Assembly: GCF_011684115.1 (NCBI RefSeq)
Contig: NZ_JAADJV010000001.1
Coordinates: forward strand, 1,612,001-1,676,000
Direction of reading: 5' to 3'
From: Rahnella aceris
GTDB lineage: Bacteria; Pseudomonadota; Gammaproteobacteria; Enterobacterales; Enterobacteriaceae
Length of the DNA: 64,000 bases
Shown here piece by piece: positions 26,290 through 35,975 of this stretch. Every line of letters begins with the position of its first letter. The first letter of the stretch is position 1. The notes under the pieces were generated by a model. That model searched no databases, was not told the origin of the DNA, and saw nothing but the letters and a program-made list of their open reading frames with translations. Position numbers and translations under genes: made by a program.

Positions 26290-27993
26290 CTACAGGAAAT
26301 CTTTGGCTTTATTCAGCAGCGAGGCTTTGGTGATCACCCCCAGCAGACGGCGGGATTCAGCGTTTTCCAGCACCGGTAAACGTTCAAGCGGCGAATTGCT
26401 GAACATCGCCCACGCCTGTTCGTAACTGGCCTGCTGGAAAATCGTCGTGAATTCCTGCTCGATAAACGGGCCAATCGGGCTGCCGGATTTCACGCTGCCA
26501 TCGATAAGCCCTGCTGCCACCACATTGGTCGGCACTACGCCGAGAAAACGCTCCTCCCTGTCCACCACGTACACATATCGCGTGCGCTGTTTCAGCCCTT
26601 CGCTGACCACTTCAGACAGCGAGGCATCAACATACATTTTCGAACATGGCGAAATCAGTGACGCCACCGTACTGTATTCAAAGGCATTTTTCGCCGCAAA
26701 CCGCGCGTTATGACGTGTCAGCACCGGATACGTGCCACCGACTTTCAGGCGTGAGGCCACGACATAAGAAATCGCCGTCGCCAGCATCAGCGGGAACAGC
26801 AGCGAACTGTTGAGGGTCATTTCAAACGCCATCATGATCGACATCAGCGGCGCATGACTGGTCGCCGCCAGCAATGCGCTCATGCCGATCGCGGCATATA
26901 AACCGACCGGACCGGGATCGAACCCCAGCCATTGCAGGAAAGTACACACCAGCGCCCCGCCTGCCGCACCAATCAGTAACGACGGCGTAAACAACCCGCC
27001 GACCGCACCGGACCCGATGGTGATCGCTGTGGCGACAATTTTCAGGATCAGCAGCACCAGTAACGACGTCTGTAAATCGCCGTTATTGAGGATTAAATCA
27101 ATCACCTCAAAACCGTTACCCAGCACCAGCGGCGACATCATCGCGATCAACCCGACGCCCAGCCCGCCGAGCCCCAGGCGCAGCGCGGGATGCGAGATGG
27201 GTTTCATCCACTGACGGACTTTATCGATTGATGAGATGAATAGCGGCCCGAGAATCCCCGTCGCCATGCCGATAATCAGCACGGTGAAAATCGCGCCGAA
27301 AGACGGGCTGAAAGAGGCGGAAGAATACAGATACAGTGGCGCGTAATCGGTCAGAGAACGGACAGTAAGCACCGCGACCGACGCCGAGATAAACAACGGG
27401 ATCAGTCGCTGAACTGCGGTCACACCAAAGGCGATTTCCGCCACAAACAGCGCGCCGGCAAACGGGGCGTGATACACCGCCGCCAGTCCGCCCGCGGCGG
27501 CCATGGCGATAATATCTGACTGATGTACACCTTTGAAACGCGAAAAACGCCCGAGCAGACTGCCGCTCAGCGCGGATAACTGCACCATTGCCCCTTCGCG
27601 ACCGATTGAACCACCGCTGGCAATACTGGCTAGCGACGACAGCCCGCGCAGCACGGTACTGACCACCGGAATGCCCGGCAGACGCTGATCGATAACATCC
27701 AGATAATCAGGCATTTTGCCGTGCTTGTTTTCGTAGCGCAGCGCCAGGATCAGGATAAAACCGGCAATGACGCCGCCGGCTGTGGTGATCAGCGGCCAGA
27801 CAATTTTGGGATATTCATTGAAAGCTTTGGTGATGTCGCTGCCATCGGTGAACATCAGGCCGTTAATGCCCGAAATCGCCCCGCGAAAAGCGATTGTCAC
27901 CAGCGCGGCAATAATCCCGGCGGGAATGGCGATCAGCAGGTTAATCAGATCACTCTTTTGCAGGACGTCAGGGTTGAAAGCTTTCAGGCTCAT
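26290..27993 (-). CDS. ClC-family chloride channel/exchanger with C-terminal CBS domains
   Basis: A 567-residue ClC protein. GSIGREGAMVQL near residue 130 carries the anion-gate Glu of the GREG motif, and GGLFTPSLLIG is the second anion-binding motif. About ten to twelve hydrophobic segments precede a cytosolic C-terminal part (about residues 440-567) with two CBS-like units (YVYVVDREERFLGVVP and RLPVLENAESRRLLGVI). CBS pairs often sense nucleotides. E. coli ClcA and ClcB lack this pair, so this is a different subgroup. It converges with the cation transporter gene at 21 bases distance between stops. Confidence 0.88.
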   Translation of the reverse strand: MSLKAFNPDVLQKSDLINLLIAIPAGIIAALVTIAFRGAISGINGLMFTDGSDITKAFNEYPKIVWPLITTAGGVIAGFILILALRYENKHGKMPDYLDVIDQRLPGIPVVSTVLRGLSSLASIASGGSIGREGAMVQLSALSGSLLGRFSRFKGVHQSDIIAMAAAGGLAAVYHAPFAGALFVAEIAFGVTAVQRLIPLFISASVAVLTVRSLTDYAPLYLYSSASFSPSFGAIFTVLIIGMATGILGPLFISSIDKVRQWMKPISHPALRLGLGGLGVGLIAMMSPLVLGNGFEVIDLILNNGDLQTSLLVLLILKIVATAITIGSGAVGGLFTPSLLIGAAGGALVCTFLQWLGFDPGPVGLYAAIGMSALLAATSHAPLMSIMMAFEMTLNSSLLFPLMLATAISYVVASRLKVGGTYPVLTRHNARFAAKNAFEYSTVASLISPCSKMYVDASLSEVVSEGLKQRTRYVYVVDREERFLGVVPTNVVAAGLIDGSVKSGSPIGPFIEQEFTTIFQQASYEQAWAMFSNSPLERLPVLENAESRRLLGVITKASLLNKAKDFL

Positions 27994-28406
27994 AAGATCT
28001 CAGTGGTCGAAAACAGTGACAGGCAGAATACCGATGGAAATCATTATCATGCTCATCAGCCCGACGCAACCCGGGGCGTGGCTTAAAATCGAAAATTGTT
28101 GTCCCCCGCCTGTTCCGCCGCCACGCTGATAAAGTGCGGTCACTACGCCGCCAATGCAGCGTAAACATTCTGCGCGCTTTGCCGCACTTATGCCGTCCCC
28201 TCTGTCGGACGATGCAAATTCTCTGGAAAACATCCTGCAAAATCCTAAACAACCGCTTTCGCTAAATGCATGAAGCATTAAAGTCACGTTCGTTCCCGGG
28301 AGAACAATCCCTATACAACGGCAAAAGACTCTGTTAATTTATGCACCGAAGCACAGTGCAACAAGGCTTCGATGCCCCACCTTAAAAATCAGGATGGGTT
28401 CATCTC
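27994..28406. other. intergenic region between ClC gene and higBA
   Basis: About 410 bases holding the promoter of the ClC gene and that of the toxin-antitoxin pair. Longer open frames exist on the minus strand (for example 28000-28287) but lack a ribosome site and a sensible composition, so none is called. Confidence 0.5.
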
Positions 28407-28721
28407 ATGAACGATATGCTCAGGATAAGCAGTTTCCGCGATCAATGGCTGGAAGACTTTTTCCACTTCGCCACTCCCCATCGCAAAATACCCTGGACGC
28501 TGGCAACTGCTCTGGAAAGGAAGCTGGATATGATCAATGCCGCAATGGATTATCGCGATTTACTCTGGCCCCCGGGCAATCGCTATGAAGATCTGGCCCC
28601 CCCGTTAAAGGGATTTTCATCGATCAGGGTGAATGAGCAGTACCGTCTGATTTTTTACTGGCGGGAAGGAAAAGCACATGGCCTGTATTTAGATCCCCAC
28701 GGTTACAGGAGTTACCGGTAA
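28407..28721 (+). CDS. higB: type II toxin, HigB/RelE family
   Basis: A 104-residue HigB toxin, a ribosome-dependent mRNA endonuclease. The family pattern is clear: LERKLDMINAAMDYRDLLWPPGN (the quoted part locates the middle helix), LAPPLKGFSSIRVNEQYRLIFYW and the terminal DPHGYR with the catalytic-site His and Tyr. The toxin gene precedes the antitoxin gene, the usual higBA order, with a gap of two bases before the possible antitoxin frame. ATG at 28407 is used; 28416 is an alternative. Confidence 0.9.
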   Translation: MNDMLRISSFRDQWLEDFFHFATPHRKIPWTLATALERKLDMINAAMDYRDLLWPPGNRYEDLAPPLKGFSSIRVNEQYRLIFYWREGKAHGLYLDPHGYRSYR

Positions 28722-28774
28722 TTATGAGCATATTCGCTCTGATGTTAATGAAGACATACCAGAAGGAACATCGT

Positions 28775-29092
28775 ATGGCTGTGACCACACGTAAACCCGC
28801 TACTGTTGGTGATATTTTACTTTACGAATTTCTCGAACCTGCAGGCCTGCGGATCAACGATCTCGCCGACATGCTGAATGTTCACCGCAATACCATCAGC
28901 GCACTGGTGAATAACAACCGCAGACTGACCGTTGATATTGCCTTCCGGCTGGCAAAGACATTTGAGACCTCTGTCGAGTTTTGGTTAAACCTGCAAACCA
29001 ATGTCGATATTTGGGAAGTGCGCAATAACCCGCGCCTGATGGATGACATTAACAAAGTCGCCCATCTGAAAGATTTTATGAAAAAGTCATGA
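28775..29092 (+). CDS. higA: type II antitoxin, HigA family (XRE-type HTH)
   Basis: A 105-residue antitoxin with a helix-turn-helix near residues 24-50 (LADMLNVHRNTISALVNN) that binds its own promoter, and a C-terminal part that neutralises HigB. The frame is open from 28724, but the ATG at 28775 has AAGGAA eight bases upstream and starts at the usual MAVTTRKPATVGD-like N-terminus. It lies directly behind higB and would be co-transcribed and autoregulated. Confidence 0.9.
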   Translation: MAVTTRKPATVGDILLYEFLEPAGLRINDLADMLNVHRNTISALVNNNRRLTVDIAFRLAKTFETSVEFWLNLQTNVDIWEVRNNPRLMDDINKVAHLKDFMKKS

Positions 29093-29206
29093 AAACTCCG
29101 CAGCAGACAAGCCTCAATGGCGCAATCAAGACCCTGCTGACAGGAGCGACCCCGAGACCGGTGGCCCGGGGTCATGACTTGAGAATAAGGGATGATAAAG
29201 CCCCTC

Positions 29207-30784
29207 TTATTCCTTACTCACCGTATCCAGATACAACTGGCTCCCCGCCACATTCTGGCTCGCACCTTTCACGTTATCGCGGATGGCCACCAGCAACTTG
29301 CTTTGCAACGCCACCACAAAGGGTGAGTTTTTCTGCAATTCACGCTGCAAATCTGCATACAGCGCCTTGCGTTTGGTCGGGTCAGATTCCGCCGCCGCTG
29401 CGCGGGTTTGTTTGCTGATTTCCGGGATCACCCACTGAATACGCTGCGCCAGTGTTTTCGGGCCGTTCGGCACGTTATAGGCAAAGGTACTGGCGTTGGT
29501 GTTCGGGTCGAGGTAATCCGCACCCCAGTAAGTGAAGATCGACTGGAATTTATGCGCGCGCATGCGGGTCAGCACATCGCTTTCCACCAGCGGATGCACC
29601 ACTAAATTGATATCGGCTTTGGCAAAGCTGGCCTGCAACGCCTGCGCGATATCGGAATAAGGTGGCTGGTTAATCACGATTAAATCGATTTTTGTCCCCG
29701 GTGCAATGCCGCCTTTGTTGAGAATGGCTTTGGCTTTCGCGACGTCGTATTTGAACGGCTGATCGTCAATGGCACCGGCTAAACCGTCCGGCAGGAAAGT
29801 CTGATGAATGCCGTACTGGCCTTTGAGCAGATCGGTTGAAATACCCTGGTAATCTACCAGCCAGCGGGCAGCCTCCCAGAGTGCGGGATTCGCCAGCGCC
29901 GGTTGGGTGGTATCGCCGACGTTAAACGCCAGATAGAAGACTTTCGCCGCCGGGAACTGGGCGACATGTACACCCTTTTCTTTTTGCAGCGAGCTGAACT
30001 GATCCGCGCCTAAATCGTATGCCACGTCAGCATCACCATTAAGTACCAGCAGACGGCGGGTAGAAGGATCACCGACATTTTTAAAGAGGACGTTTTCCAG
30101 CTTCGCCAGCGGTTTGGCATTCGGGTTACGTTTGAAGATTAGCGCTTCGTGAGGCACATAGTTACGCACTTCAAAGGCACCGCTGCCTGCTGAACGTGAA
30201 CGCAGCCAGCTGTTGCCGAAATCGTTCTGATCGACATGTTCTTTCAACAGCTTGCTGTCAACAATGCCTGCCACCGGCGCGGATAAAATGCTCAGCACCA
30301 GACCACTGCCGATATCCGCAGGCCAGCTCAGTTGCACTTTATCGTCCGACAGTTTTTTCAGATTGCCGTCGACATTTTCTGGTGTCCAGCCCAGTTCGCC
30401 GAGAATAAACGACGGGCTTTTATTGAGTTTGACCACGCGACTAAAGGAATAAATCACGTCGTCAGCGGTCAGCGGATTGCCGCTGGCAAACTTCTGCCCC
30501 GGCTTAAGGGTGAAAATCAGGCTGTGCGCGTCAGGCCCTGGCTGCCAGCTGGCGGCGGCGTCCGGGTCGAGTTGATCGGGGTGCTGACGGTTTGAAACCA
30601 CCAGTTGCTGATACAGGTTAACCAGATTGCCGGAACTGACGGTTTCAAAACTCTCCGCCGGATCCAGGCTGATAATACCTTCGAGCGAACCGGCTACCAC
30701 CAGCGTATCCGCAGGTGTCGCCGCATCCACACGGGTTGCCGCCATCATGAGCAGAAATAACAGGGAAGGAACACGTACTTTCAT
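29207..30784 (-). CDS. periplasmic peptide-type binding protein (second copy of the operon)
   Basis: A 525-residue family 5 solute-binding protein. A signal peptide of about 21 residues ending in RVDA precedes ATPADTLVVAG. It is clearly paralogous to the protein encoded at 34407-35975: both share the ADDVI, FASGNPLTADDVI and VVKLN segments, and IVDSKL near residue 185. It is the last gene of the six-gene operon and is set apart from the upstream ATPase gene by 142 bases holding a REP-like palindrome. The second binding protein probably widens the range of ligands delivered to the same permease. Ligand not predictable; peptides or metal chelates fit the family. Confidence 0.87.
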   Translation of the reverse strand: MKVRVPSLLFLLMMAATRVDAATPADTLVVAGSLEGIISLDPAESFETVSSGNLVNLYQQLVVSNRQHPDQLDPDAAASWQPGPDAHSLIFTLKPGQKFASGNPLTADDVIYSFSRVVKLNKSPSFILGELGWTPENVDGNLKKLSDDKVQLSWPADIGSGLVLSILSAPVAGIVDSKLLKEHVDQNDFGNSWLRSRSAGSGAFEVRNYVPHEALIFKRNPNAKPLAKLENVLFKNVGDPSTRRLLVLNGDADVAYDLGADQFSSLQKEKGVHVAQFPAAKVFYLAFNVGDTTQPALANPALWEAARWLVDYQGISTDLLKGQYGIHQTFLPDGLAGAIDDQPFKYDVAKAKAILNKGGIAPGTKIDLIVINQPPYSDIAQALQASFAKADINLVVHPLVESDVLTRMRAHKFQSIFTYWGADYLDPNTNASTFAYNVPNGPKTLAQRIQWVIPEISKQTRAAAAESDPTKRKALYADLQRELQKNSPFVVALQSKLLVAIRDNVKGASQNVAGSQLYLDTVSKE

Positions 30785-30900
30785 TGAGGTCGATCTCCAC
30801 AGGTGAAAAGACAGTTTTTCCGAGTGTAGAGGTGCAGCGGCAAGGCCCGAACAATGAAATAAAGCTTTGTTATTTAATAAATTAGATTAAGCATTTTCCA

Positions 30901-30926
30901 GCTCCCTCCCCCGCGAAGGGGAAGGA
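30901..30926. repeat. REP-like palindrome (single copy, inside operon)
   Basis: GCTCCCTCCCCCGCGAAGGGG followed by AAGGA (stems CTCCC.. and ..GGGG around GCGAAG-type core, written in pieces). It lies immediately after the stop of the ATPase gene and before the second binding-protein gene. Confidence 0.7.
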
Positions 30927-31604
30927 CTACGTCAAGACGTAACCCTTCGCCATATGCACCGCACGATCACACATATGGTCAATCACATCCGCATCGTGGC
31001 TGACCAGAATCATGGTCAGGTCGCTGCTGGCTTTCAGGTCGTTGAGTAAATTGAGAATTTCCGCCTGTACAGACATATCGAGGGCAGACGTCGGTTCATC
31101 AAGCAGCAGCAGTTTCGGTTTAAGCAGGAGTGCGCGGACAATTGCCACGCGCTGACGCTGGCCACCGGAAAGCTGATGCGGATAGCGGTTCATCAGCGCC
31201 GGATCCAACCCGACCTGGCGAAAACCTTCGGCAATTTTCTGTTCAATATCCTGTTCATTGAGGATTTTCAGCGGCTCTGCCAGCGTGCGCAGCAGCTTGT
31301 GTTTCGGGTGCAGCGAGGCATAAGGGTCCTGAAAAACCATCTGCACGTCGCGGCGCAGGCTACCGGTAAAAGGTTTACCGGGTTTCACCTGATGATCAAG
31401 CAACGTCAGGCTGCCGTCCCAGTGTCCGTTCAGGCCCGCCAGCACCCACAGCAGCGAGGATTTACCGCAACCGGACGGCCCGACCAGCCCGAAGCATTCG
31501 CCTTTGTTGATAGTCAGGTTGACGTTATGTACCACCGTGCGGGTTTCGTAACCCTGACGATGCGACACGCTCAGCTGATGCAGTTCAGCAATAATCTCAC
31601 TCAT
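30927..31604 (-). CDS. peptide ABC transporter ATPase (DppF-like)
   Basis: A 225-residue ATPase with Walker A GPSGCGKS, signature SGGQRQR and Walker B LLLLDEPTSALD. It lacks the C-terminal extension usual in full-length DppF/OppF (about 330 residues) and stops after VSHDADVIDHM..., so it is a short form. Its ATG lies 8 bases inside the end of the preceding ATPase gene, giving translational coupling. It pairs with the larger ATPase to make an ABC heterodimer. Confidence 0.88.
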   Translation of the reverse strand: MSEIIAELHQLSVSHRQGYETRTVVHNVNLTINKGECFGLVGPSGCGKSSLLWVLAGLNGHWDGSLTLLDHQVKPGKPFTGSLRRDVQMVFQDPYASLHPKHKLLRTLAEPLKILNEQDIEQKIAEGFRQVGLDPALMNRYPHQLSGGQRQRVAIVRALLLKPKLLLLDEPTSALDMSVQAEILNLLNDLKASSDLTMILVSHDADVIDHMCDRAVHMAKGYVLT

Positions 31605-32481
31605 GGCGCGGCTCCTGTTTTAAAGAGGCCAGCAGCGCGCGATCCAGCACCGGCAGGCGTTCACCGTGGGTAAATTTGCTCGGACGGCATGACCAGAGTG
31701 TATGCGTATAAGGATGTGTAGCGTTCGCCAGCTGATCGGCTGCAAGCTCATCGAGCAGTTCGCCTTTGTACATCACCAGCACACGTTCACAATAGCGGGC
31801 GACCTGTTGCAGGTCGTGACTGATGAGGATCAGCCCCATATTTCGCTGTTCGACTAAACGCTCAATCAGCCCCAGAACCTGCTCACGCATGTCGAAATCC
31901 AGCGCGGAAGTGGGTTCGTCGGCAATCAGCCATTGCGGGTCGTTGATCAGTGCAATCGCCAGCATCACGCGCTGCCCCATCCCGCCGGAAAGTTGATGCG
32001 GATACTGCTGTTGCAGGAAAGCCGGATTCGGCAGACCGACCGCATTCAGCATCTCGGTGACCTTTTCCTGACGCTCCTTGCGGCCAAGACGGGTGTGCAG
32101 ACGCAGCGGTTCTTCCACCTGTTTGCCGATTTTCTGCGTCGGATTCAGCGCATGTTTCGGATCCTGCATGACCATCGATACGCGGTTACCGCGAAGCGTG
32201 CTCCACTCACGTTCTTTGAGTGTGGTCAGATCGTTATCACCCAGCGTCAGCTGTGACGCGCGCAGCTTGCACGGATGTGGCAGCAACCCCATCAGCGCGC
32301 GGGCAGTCAGGGATTTGCCAGATCCGGACTCGCCGACCAGCGCCACACGTTCCTGTCCGACGCTGAATGACAGGGATTTTACCAGTTCCAGCGGACGTTC
32401 ACCCGGCAGGTAAATGGTCATATCTTTCGCGACCAGCTTGTCGCTATTTGATTTGTCTTTATGTAAAAAGTCAGTTGCCAT
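31597..32481 (-). CDS. peptide ABC transporter ATPase (DppD-like)
   Basis: An ATPase of 294 residues with Walker A GESGSGKS, signature SGGMGQR (the glycine-for-arginine substitution after SGGM is unusual) and Walker B WLIADEPTSALD, followed by the peptide-transporter extension HPYTHTLWSCRPSKF. The open frame begins at 32610 inside the permease gene; the ATG at 32481 (MATDFLHKDKSNSD) overlaps the permease stop by 11 bases and is the likely start. Forms the ATPase pair with the neighbouring short ATPase. Confidence 0.85.
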   Translation of the reverse strand: MATDFLHKDKSNSDKLVAKDMTIYLPGERPLELVKSLSFSVGQERVALVGESGSGKSLTARALMGLLPHPCKLRASQLTLGDNDLTTLKEREWSTLRGNRVSMVMQDPKHALNPTQKIGKQVEEPLRLHTRLGRKERQEKVTEMLNAVGLPNPAFLQQQYPHQLSGGMGQRVMLAIALINDPQWLIADEPTSALDFDMREQVLGLIERLVEQRNMGLILISHDLQQVARYCERVLVMYKGELLDELAADQLANATHPYTHTLWSCRPSKFTHGERLPVLDRALLASLKQEPRHE

Positions 32482-33349
32482 GTCGTGGATCCATTTTGTC
32501 ACGCAGGCCATCGCCCAGCAGATTGAAAGCCAGGCTGGCGAAAAGAATCGCCCCGCCCGGTGCAGCGGCGACCCACCACTGATCGAAAATGACTTTGCTG
32601 CCTTCAGCAACCATCGAGCCCCATTCAGCCGTCGGTGGCTGAATGCCCATGCCGAGAAAGCCCAGACCGGCAGAGGCCAGAATGATGCCGCCGAGGCTGA
32701 GCGCCGCGCGCACCACAGCGCTGGGCAGGCACAGCGGCAAAATGTGGCCGAACATCAGTCGCAACCCGCCGATGCCCTGCATCCGTGCGGCCGCCAGATA
32801 ATCGCTGCGGCGAAGTGCCAGTGTCTCGGCCCTCGCCTGTCGTGCAAACGGCGGCCAGCTGGTGAAAGCCAGAGCCAGTGCACCGTTCATCAGACCGGGG
32901 CCCAGGATCGCCACCAGCGCCAGCGCCATGACCAGACTGGGCAAGGACATCACAATATCGGTCAGTCGCATCACAATGCGTTCATACCAGCCGCCAATGT
33001 AACCGGCGCTGATACCGATCAGCAGGCCAACCGGAATGGTCAGTACCAGGATCAGTGACACCAGCAACAGCGTCGGGCGCGCGCCATATACCACACGCGA
33101 GAGCAAATCACGGCCAAAACCGTCGGTGCCCAGCCAGTGGGTTTCCGATGGTGGCAGCAGACGCAGTTCGATGTGTTGAATGTTCGGGTCAAACGGCGCC
33201 AGCCATGGTGCGAGCAGCGCGGTCAGTACCAGAATAGCGACCAGCACCAGCCCCACGGAAAACGTGGTGATGCGCCGGGCCGGTTTCCAGACGGATGTTT
33301 CGGCTTCAGCCTCAACCTGCGTGGGTTGTTCAGGGATCATTTGAGTCAT
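32471..33349 (-). CDS. peptide/nickel-type ABC transporter permease (DppC-like)
   Basis: A 292-residue permease of the DppC/OppC family. The N-terminal cytosolic tail is followed by six hydrophobic segments; the EAA loop reads near LRRSDYLAAARMQGIGGLRL. It starts 5 bases after the DppB-like permease stop and overlaps the next ATPase start by 11 bases. Together the permeases form the pore. Confidence 0.88.
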   Translation of the reverse strand: MTQMIPEQPTQVEAEAETSVWKPARRITTFSVGLVLVAILVLTALLAPWLAPFDPNIQHIELRLLPPSETHWLGTDGFGRDLLSRVVYGARPTLLLVSLILVLTIPVGLLIGISAGYIGGWYERIVMRLTDIVMSLPSLVMALALVAILGPGLMNGALALAFTSWPPFARQARAETLALRRSDYLAAARMQGIGGLRLMFGHILPLCLPSAVVRAALSLGGIILASAGLGFLGMGIQPPTAEWGSMVAEGSKVIFDQWWVAAAPGGAILFASLAFNLLGDGLRDKMDPRHGN

Positions 33350-33354
33350 AGAAA

Positions 33355-34407
33355 CTACCGGGTCCGCGGATCGAGCAGATAAGTAAGGGCGTCAGCCAGC
33401 GCATTAAGCAGCACAAAACAGGTGCCGATCAGCAGCGTAGCGCCAAGAATTGCCGGAGTATCCGCGGCGAACAGCGCGGTGGTCAGATAACGTCCAACGC
33501 CCGGCCAGGCAAATACCGTTTCCGTCAGAACCGCCCCTTCCAGCAAACTGGCGTAGGAAAGCGTCAGCACGGTGATCAGCGTGCCGAGCACATTCGGGAA
33601 AACGTGACACAGCAATACACGTACCCTGCCCGCGCCTTTCGAGCGCGCCAGAATCACATATTCTTTGTTCATTTCGCCGAGCATCGACGCACGCAGAAGG
33701 CGCGTAATGCCCGCCATCGACAACATCGCCAGCACCGTTACCGGCAACCATAAGTGGCTGATGGCGTTGTAGAACATTTCACGGTCGCCGGAAAGCCAGG
33801 TATCAATCAGCACAAAACCGGTGCGCGGCGTCATAGTGTACATATACAGGTCATCAAGCCGTCCCGGCCCGCCCGCCCAGTGCAGTACCGCGTAAAACAG
33901 CAAAAGGCCGAGCAGGCTCAGCCAGAAAATCGGTACAGAATAACCGAGCAGCGACACCATTCTCGCAACGTTATCCAGCCAGCTTCCCGGTTTCCACACC
34001 GCCAGCAGCGCCAGCAGAATGCCGAGTGTGCCGCCAAGCAGGATCGCACAGGTCGCCAGTTCGACCGTTGCCGGGAAGGTGCGCATCAAATCGCTGGCGA
34101 CCGGCTGCGCGGTGATGCGGGAGATACCCATATCGCCGTGCGCCAGTCTTTCCAGATAACGGGTGAACTGCACCGGCACCGACTGATCGAGACCTAAATC
34201 ACGACGCACCTGCGCATAGGTGGCTTCACTGGCGTGATCACCCGCCACCTGAAGTGTCGGGTCAATCGGAGCAAGATGGGAAAGCGTAAAAGTAAACGCC
34301 AGCAGGCCGAGTAACGTCAGCGCCAGCGAAATCACGCCAGTCAGCAAACGGCCTGACCAGCGCCAACCCTGCCGGACGAATCCGGCGGGTGTTGAACTGT
34401 CTGTCAT
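33355..34407 (-). CDS. peptide/nickel-type ABC transporter permease (DppB-like)
   Basis: A 350-residue permease of the DppB/OppB family with the periplasmic region after the first helix (SHLAPIDPTLQVAGDHASEA, in the usual LPGDPA position) and the EAA loop near EYVILARSKGAGRVRVLL. Its ATG overlaps the TAA of the first binding-protein gene by one base (TAATG), coupling the two. Confidence 0.88.
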   Translation of the reverse strand: MTDSSTPAGFVRQGWRWSGRLLTGVISLALTLLGLLAFTFTLSHLAPIDPTLQVAGDHASEATYAQVRRDLGLDQSVPVQFTRYLERLAHGDMGISRITAQPVASDLMRTFPATVELATCAILLGGTLGILLALLAVWKPGSWLDNVARMVSLLGYSVPIFWLSLLGLLLFYAVLHWAGGPGRLDDLYMYTMTPRTGFVLIDTWLSGDREMFYNAISHLWLPVTVLAMLSMAGITRLLRASMLGEMNKEYVILARSKGAGRVRVLLCHVFPNVLGTLITVLTLSYASLLEGAVLTETVFAWPGVGRYLTTALFAADTPAILGATLLIGTCFVLLNALADALTYLLDPRTR

Positions 34408-35975
34408 TACTTAGTGACCTTGCTGTAGAAGACCATGTCAGGGTTGATGCCCTGCACGTAACCTTTGATGTTGTCGCGTACGGCAATCAGGCTTTTCGCT
34501 TGCAGGCCAATCACGAACGGTGAGTTTTTCTGTACTTCCAGTTGCAACTGACGGTAATCCGCCACGCGTTTGGCCTGATCCGGTTCCGCAATCGCGGCCA
34601 GCGTCAGTTTATTGAGCGCCGGAATGGACCAGTTCGCCCGCCATGCCAGCGTTTTGCTGCCATCTTCCGGGTTGAAAGCAAACGCCGAAGCGTTAGTGTT
34701 CGGGTCAAAGTAATCCGGTCCCCACGAAGACATATACGCATCGTAATTGTGTGATTTCACTTTGGTGGAGATCTGCGAGCTTAAACCCGGATCCAGTTTC
34801 ACCGTTACGCCGCCCTGCGCGAAGCTGGCCTGCAACGCCTGGGCGATGTCCAGGTACGGCGGCTGATTGGCGGTAGACAGCGTGAAGCTGACGTTGGTCA
34901 GCCCGGCTTTTGCCAGAATCGCTTTGGCTTTCGCCGGATCATAGGTGTATGGCGTGTCATTCAGCGCGCCCAGATAACCTTCCGGCAGGAAGGCCTGATG
35001 CACCTGGAACTGATCTTTCATCAGGTCGTGCGCAATGTGGTTGTAATCGAACAGGTAACGGGCCGCTTCCCAGAACGCAGGATTACCCAACGCCGGAGAA
35101 GCTTTGGCGTTGAACTGCATGAAGTACAGCGAGGCATACGGGATCGCCAGAGGCTTAACGCCTTTTTTGCCAGCGAGTGCGGCCATCTGGTCAGAACCGA
35201 GATTACGCGCCATATCGGCATCCCCCTGCTCGATCAGCAAGCGGCGTGCGGCAGGATCCGGGACGTTTTTGATCAGAATGGTTTTCAGCTTCGGCGCGCC
35301 TTCCGGCGAAGTCGGATTCGCAGACAGAATCACCACTTCATGCGGAATGTAGTTGCGGATCTGATACGGGCCGGAACCGGCAGAATGGTTGCTCAGCCAC
35401 TGATGCCCCAGGTCGTCAGCAGTGGCGTTAGCTTTCACCAGTTTGCTGTCAACGATAGAAGATACCGGCGCCGACAGCAGGCTCAACACGAATGACGGGC
35501 TGACATCGGCGGTCCAGCTGACTTTCACATGCTGATCATCGATTTTAGTAAGGAAGGTATCGACGTTTTTATCGGTCCAGCCCAGTTGCGTCAGAATGAA
35601 CGAAGGTTCGAGATTCAGCTTCACCACACGCGATAACGAGAAAATCACATCATCGGCTGTCAGCGGATTACCGCTGGCAAAGGTGGCTTTCGGTGACAGC
35701 GTGAAGGTCAGGCTGCGGTTATCTTTACCTGTTTCCCAGGAGGCCGCCAGCGTCGGTTTTAAATCGATCGGGTTGTTCGGGTCAGACTGCACCAGACGCT
35801 GATAAATATTATTGAAAGCCTGAACCGTGGTCAGTTCGAAGCCCTGCGCCGGATCAAAACTGGAGGTGTCATCAATGGATTGCGCGATAACCAAAGTATC
35901 CGGCGGCGTGGCAGCCTGCGCAGAGAAAGTAGCCGCAATAGCCGTAAACAGGACGGACGGTAATAAAGCTTTCAT
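34407..35975 (-). CDS. periplasmic peptide-type binding protein (first gene of the operon)
   Basis: A 522-residue family 5 solute-binding protein with signal peptide LLPSVLFTAIAATFSAQA and mature start ATPPDTLVIAQ. It contains FASGNPLTADDVI and HSAGSGPYQIRNYIPHE, shared with the paralogue at 29207-30784. It starts the operon of six genes (binding protein, two permeases, two ATPases, second binding protein). The ligand is unknown. An AGAGTCTGACCTG-type leader, not a strong Shine-Dalgarno, precedes the ATG at 35975. Confidence 0.88.
   Translation of the reverse strand: MKALLPSVLFTAIAATFSAQAATPPDTLVIAQSIDDTSSFDPAQGFELTTVQAFNNIYQRLVQSDPNNPIDLKPTLAASWETGKDNRSLTFTLSPKATFASGNPLTADDVIFSLSRVVKLNLEPSFILTQLGWTDKNVDTFLTKIDDQHVKVSWTADVSPSFVLSLLSAPVSSIVDSKLVKANATADDLGHQWLSNHSAGSGPYQIRNYIPHEVVILSANPTSPEGAPKLKTILIKNVPDPAARRLLIEQGDADMARNLGSDQMAALAGKKGVKPLAIPYASLYFMQFNAKASPALGNPAFWEAARYLFDYNHIAHDLMKDQFQVHQAFLPEGYLGALNDTPYTYDPAKAKAILAKAGLTNVSFTLSTANQPPYLDIAQALQASFAQGGVTVKLDPGLSSQISTKVKSHNYDAYMSSWGPDYFDPNTNASAFAFNPEDGSKTLAWRANWSIPALNKLTLAAIAEPDQAKRVADYRQLQLEVQKNSPFVIGLQAKSLIAVRDNIKGYVQGINPDMVFYSKVTK

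Noticed and set aside
28000..28287. 95-codon minus-strand frame between ClC gene and higB
   Set aside because: It crosses the likely promoter of the ClC gene, has no Shine-Dalgarno and its composition is irregular (Cys- and Gly-rich).
29148..29173. Stem GACCCCG / CGGGGTC after higA as a terminator
   Set aside because: No T-run on either side; probably just a stable stem. The AT-rich stem at about 29182-29213 is also too weak to call.
31597..32610. 337-residue form of the DppD-like ATPase
   Set aside because: The extra N-terminus lies entirely within the upstream permease frame and has no homologous character; the ATG at 32481 fits better.
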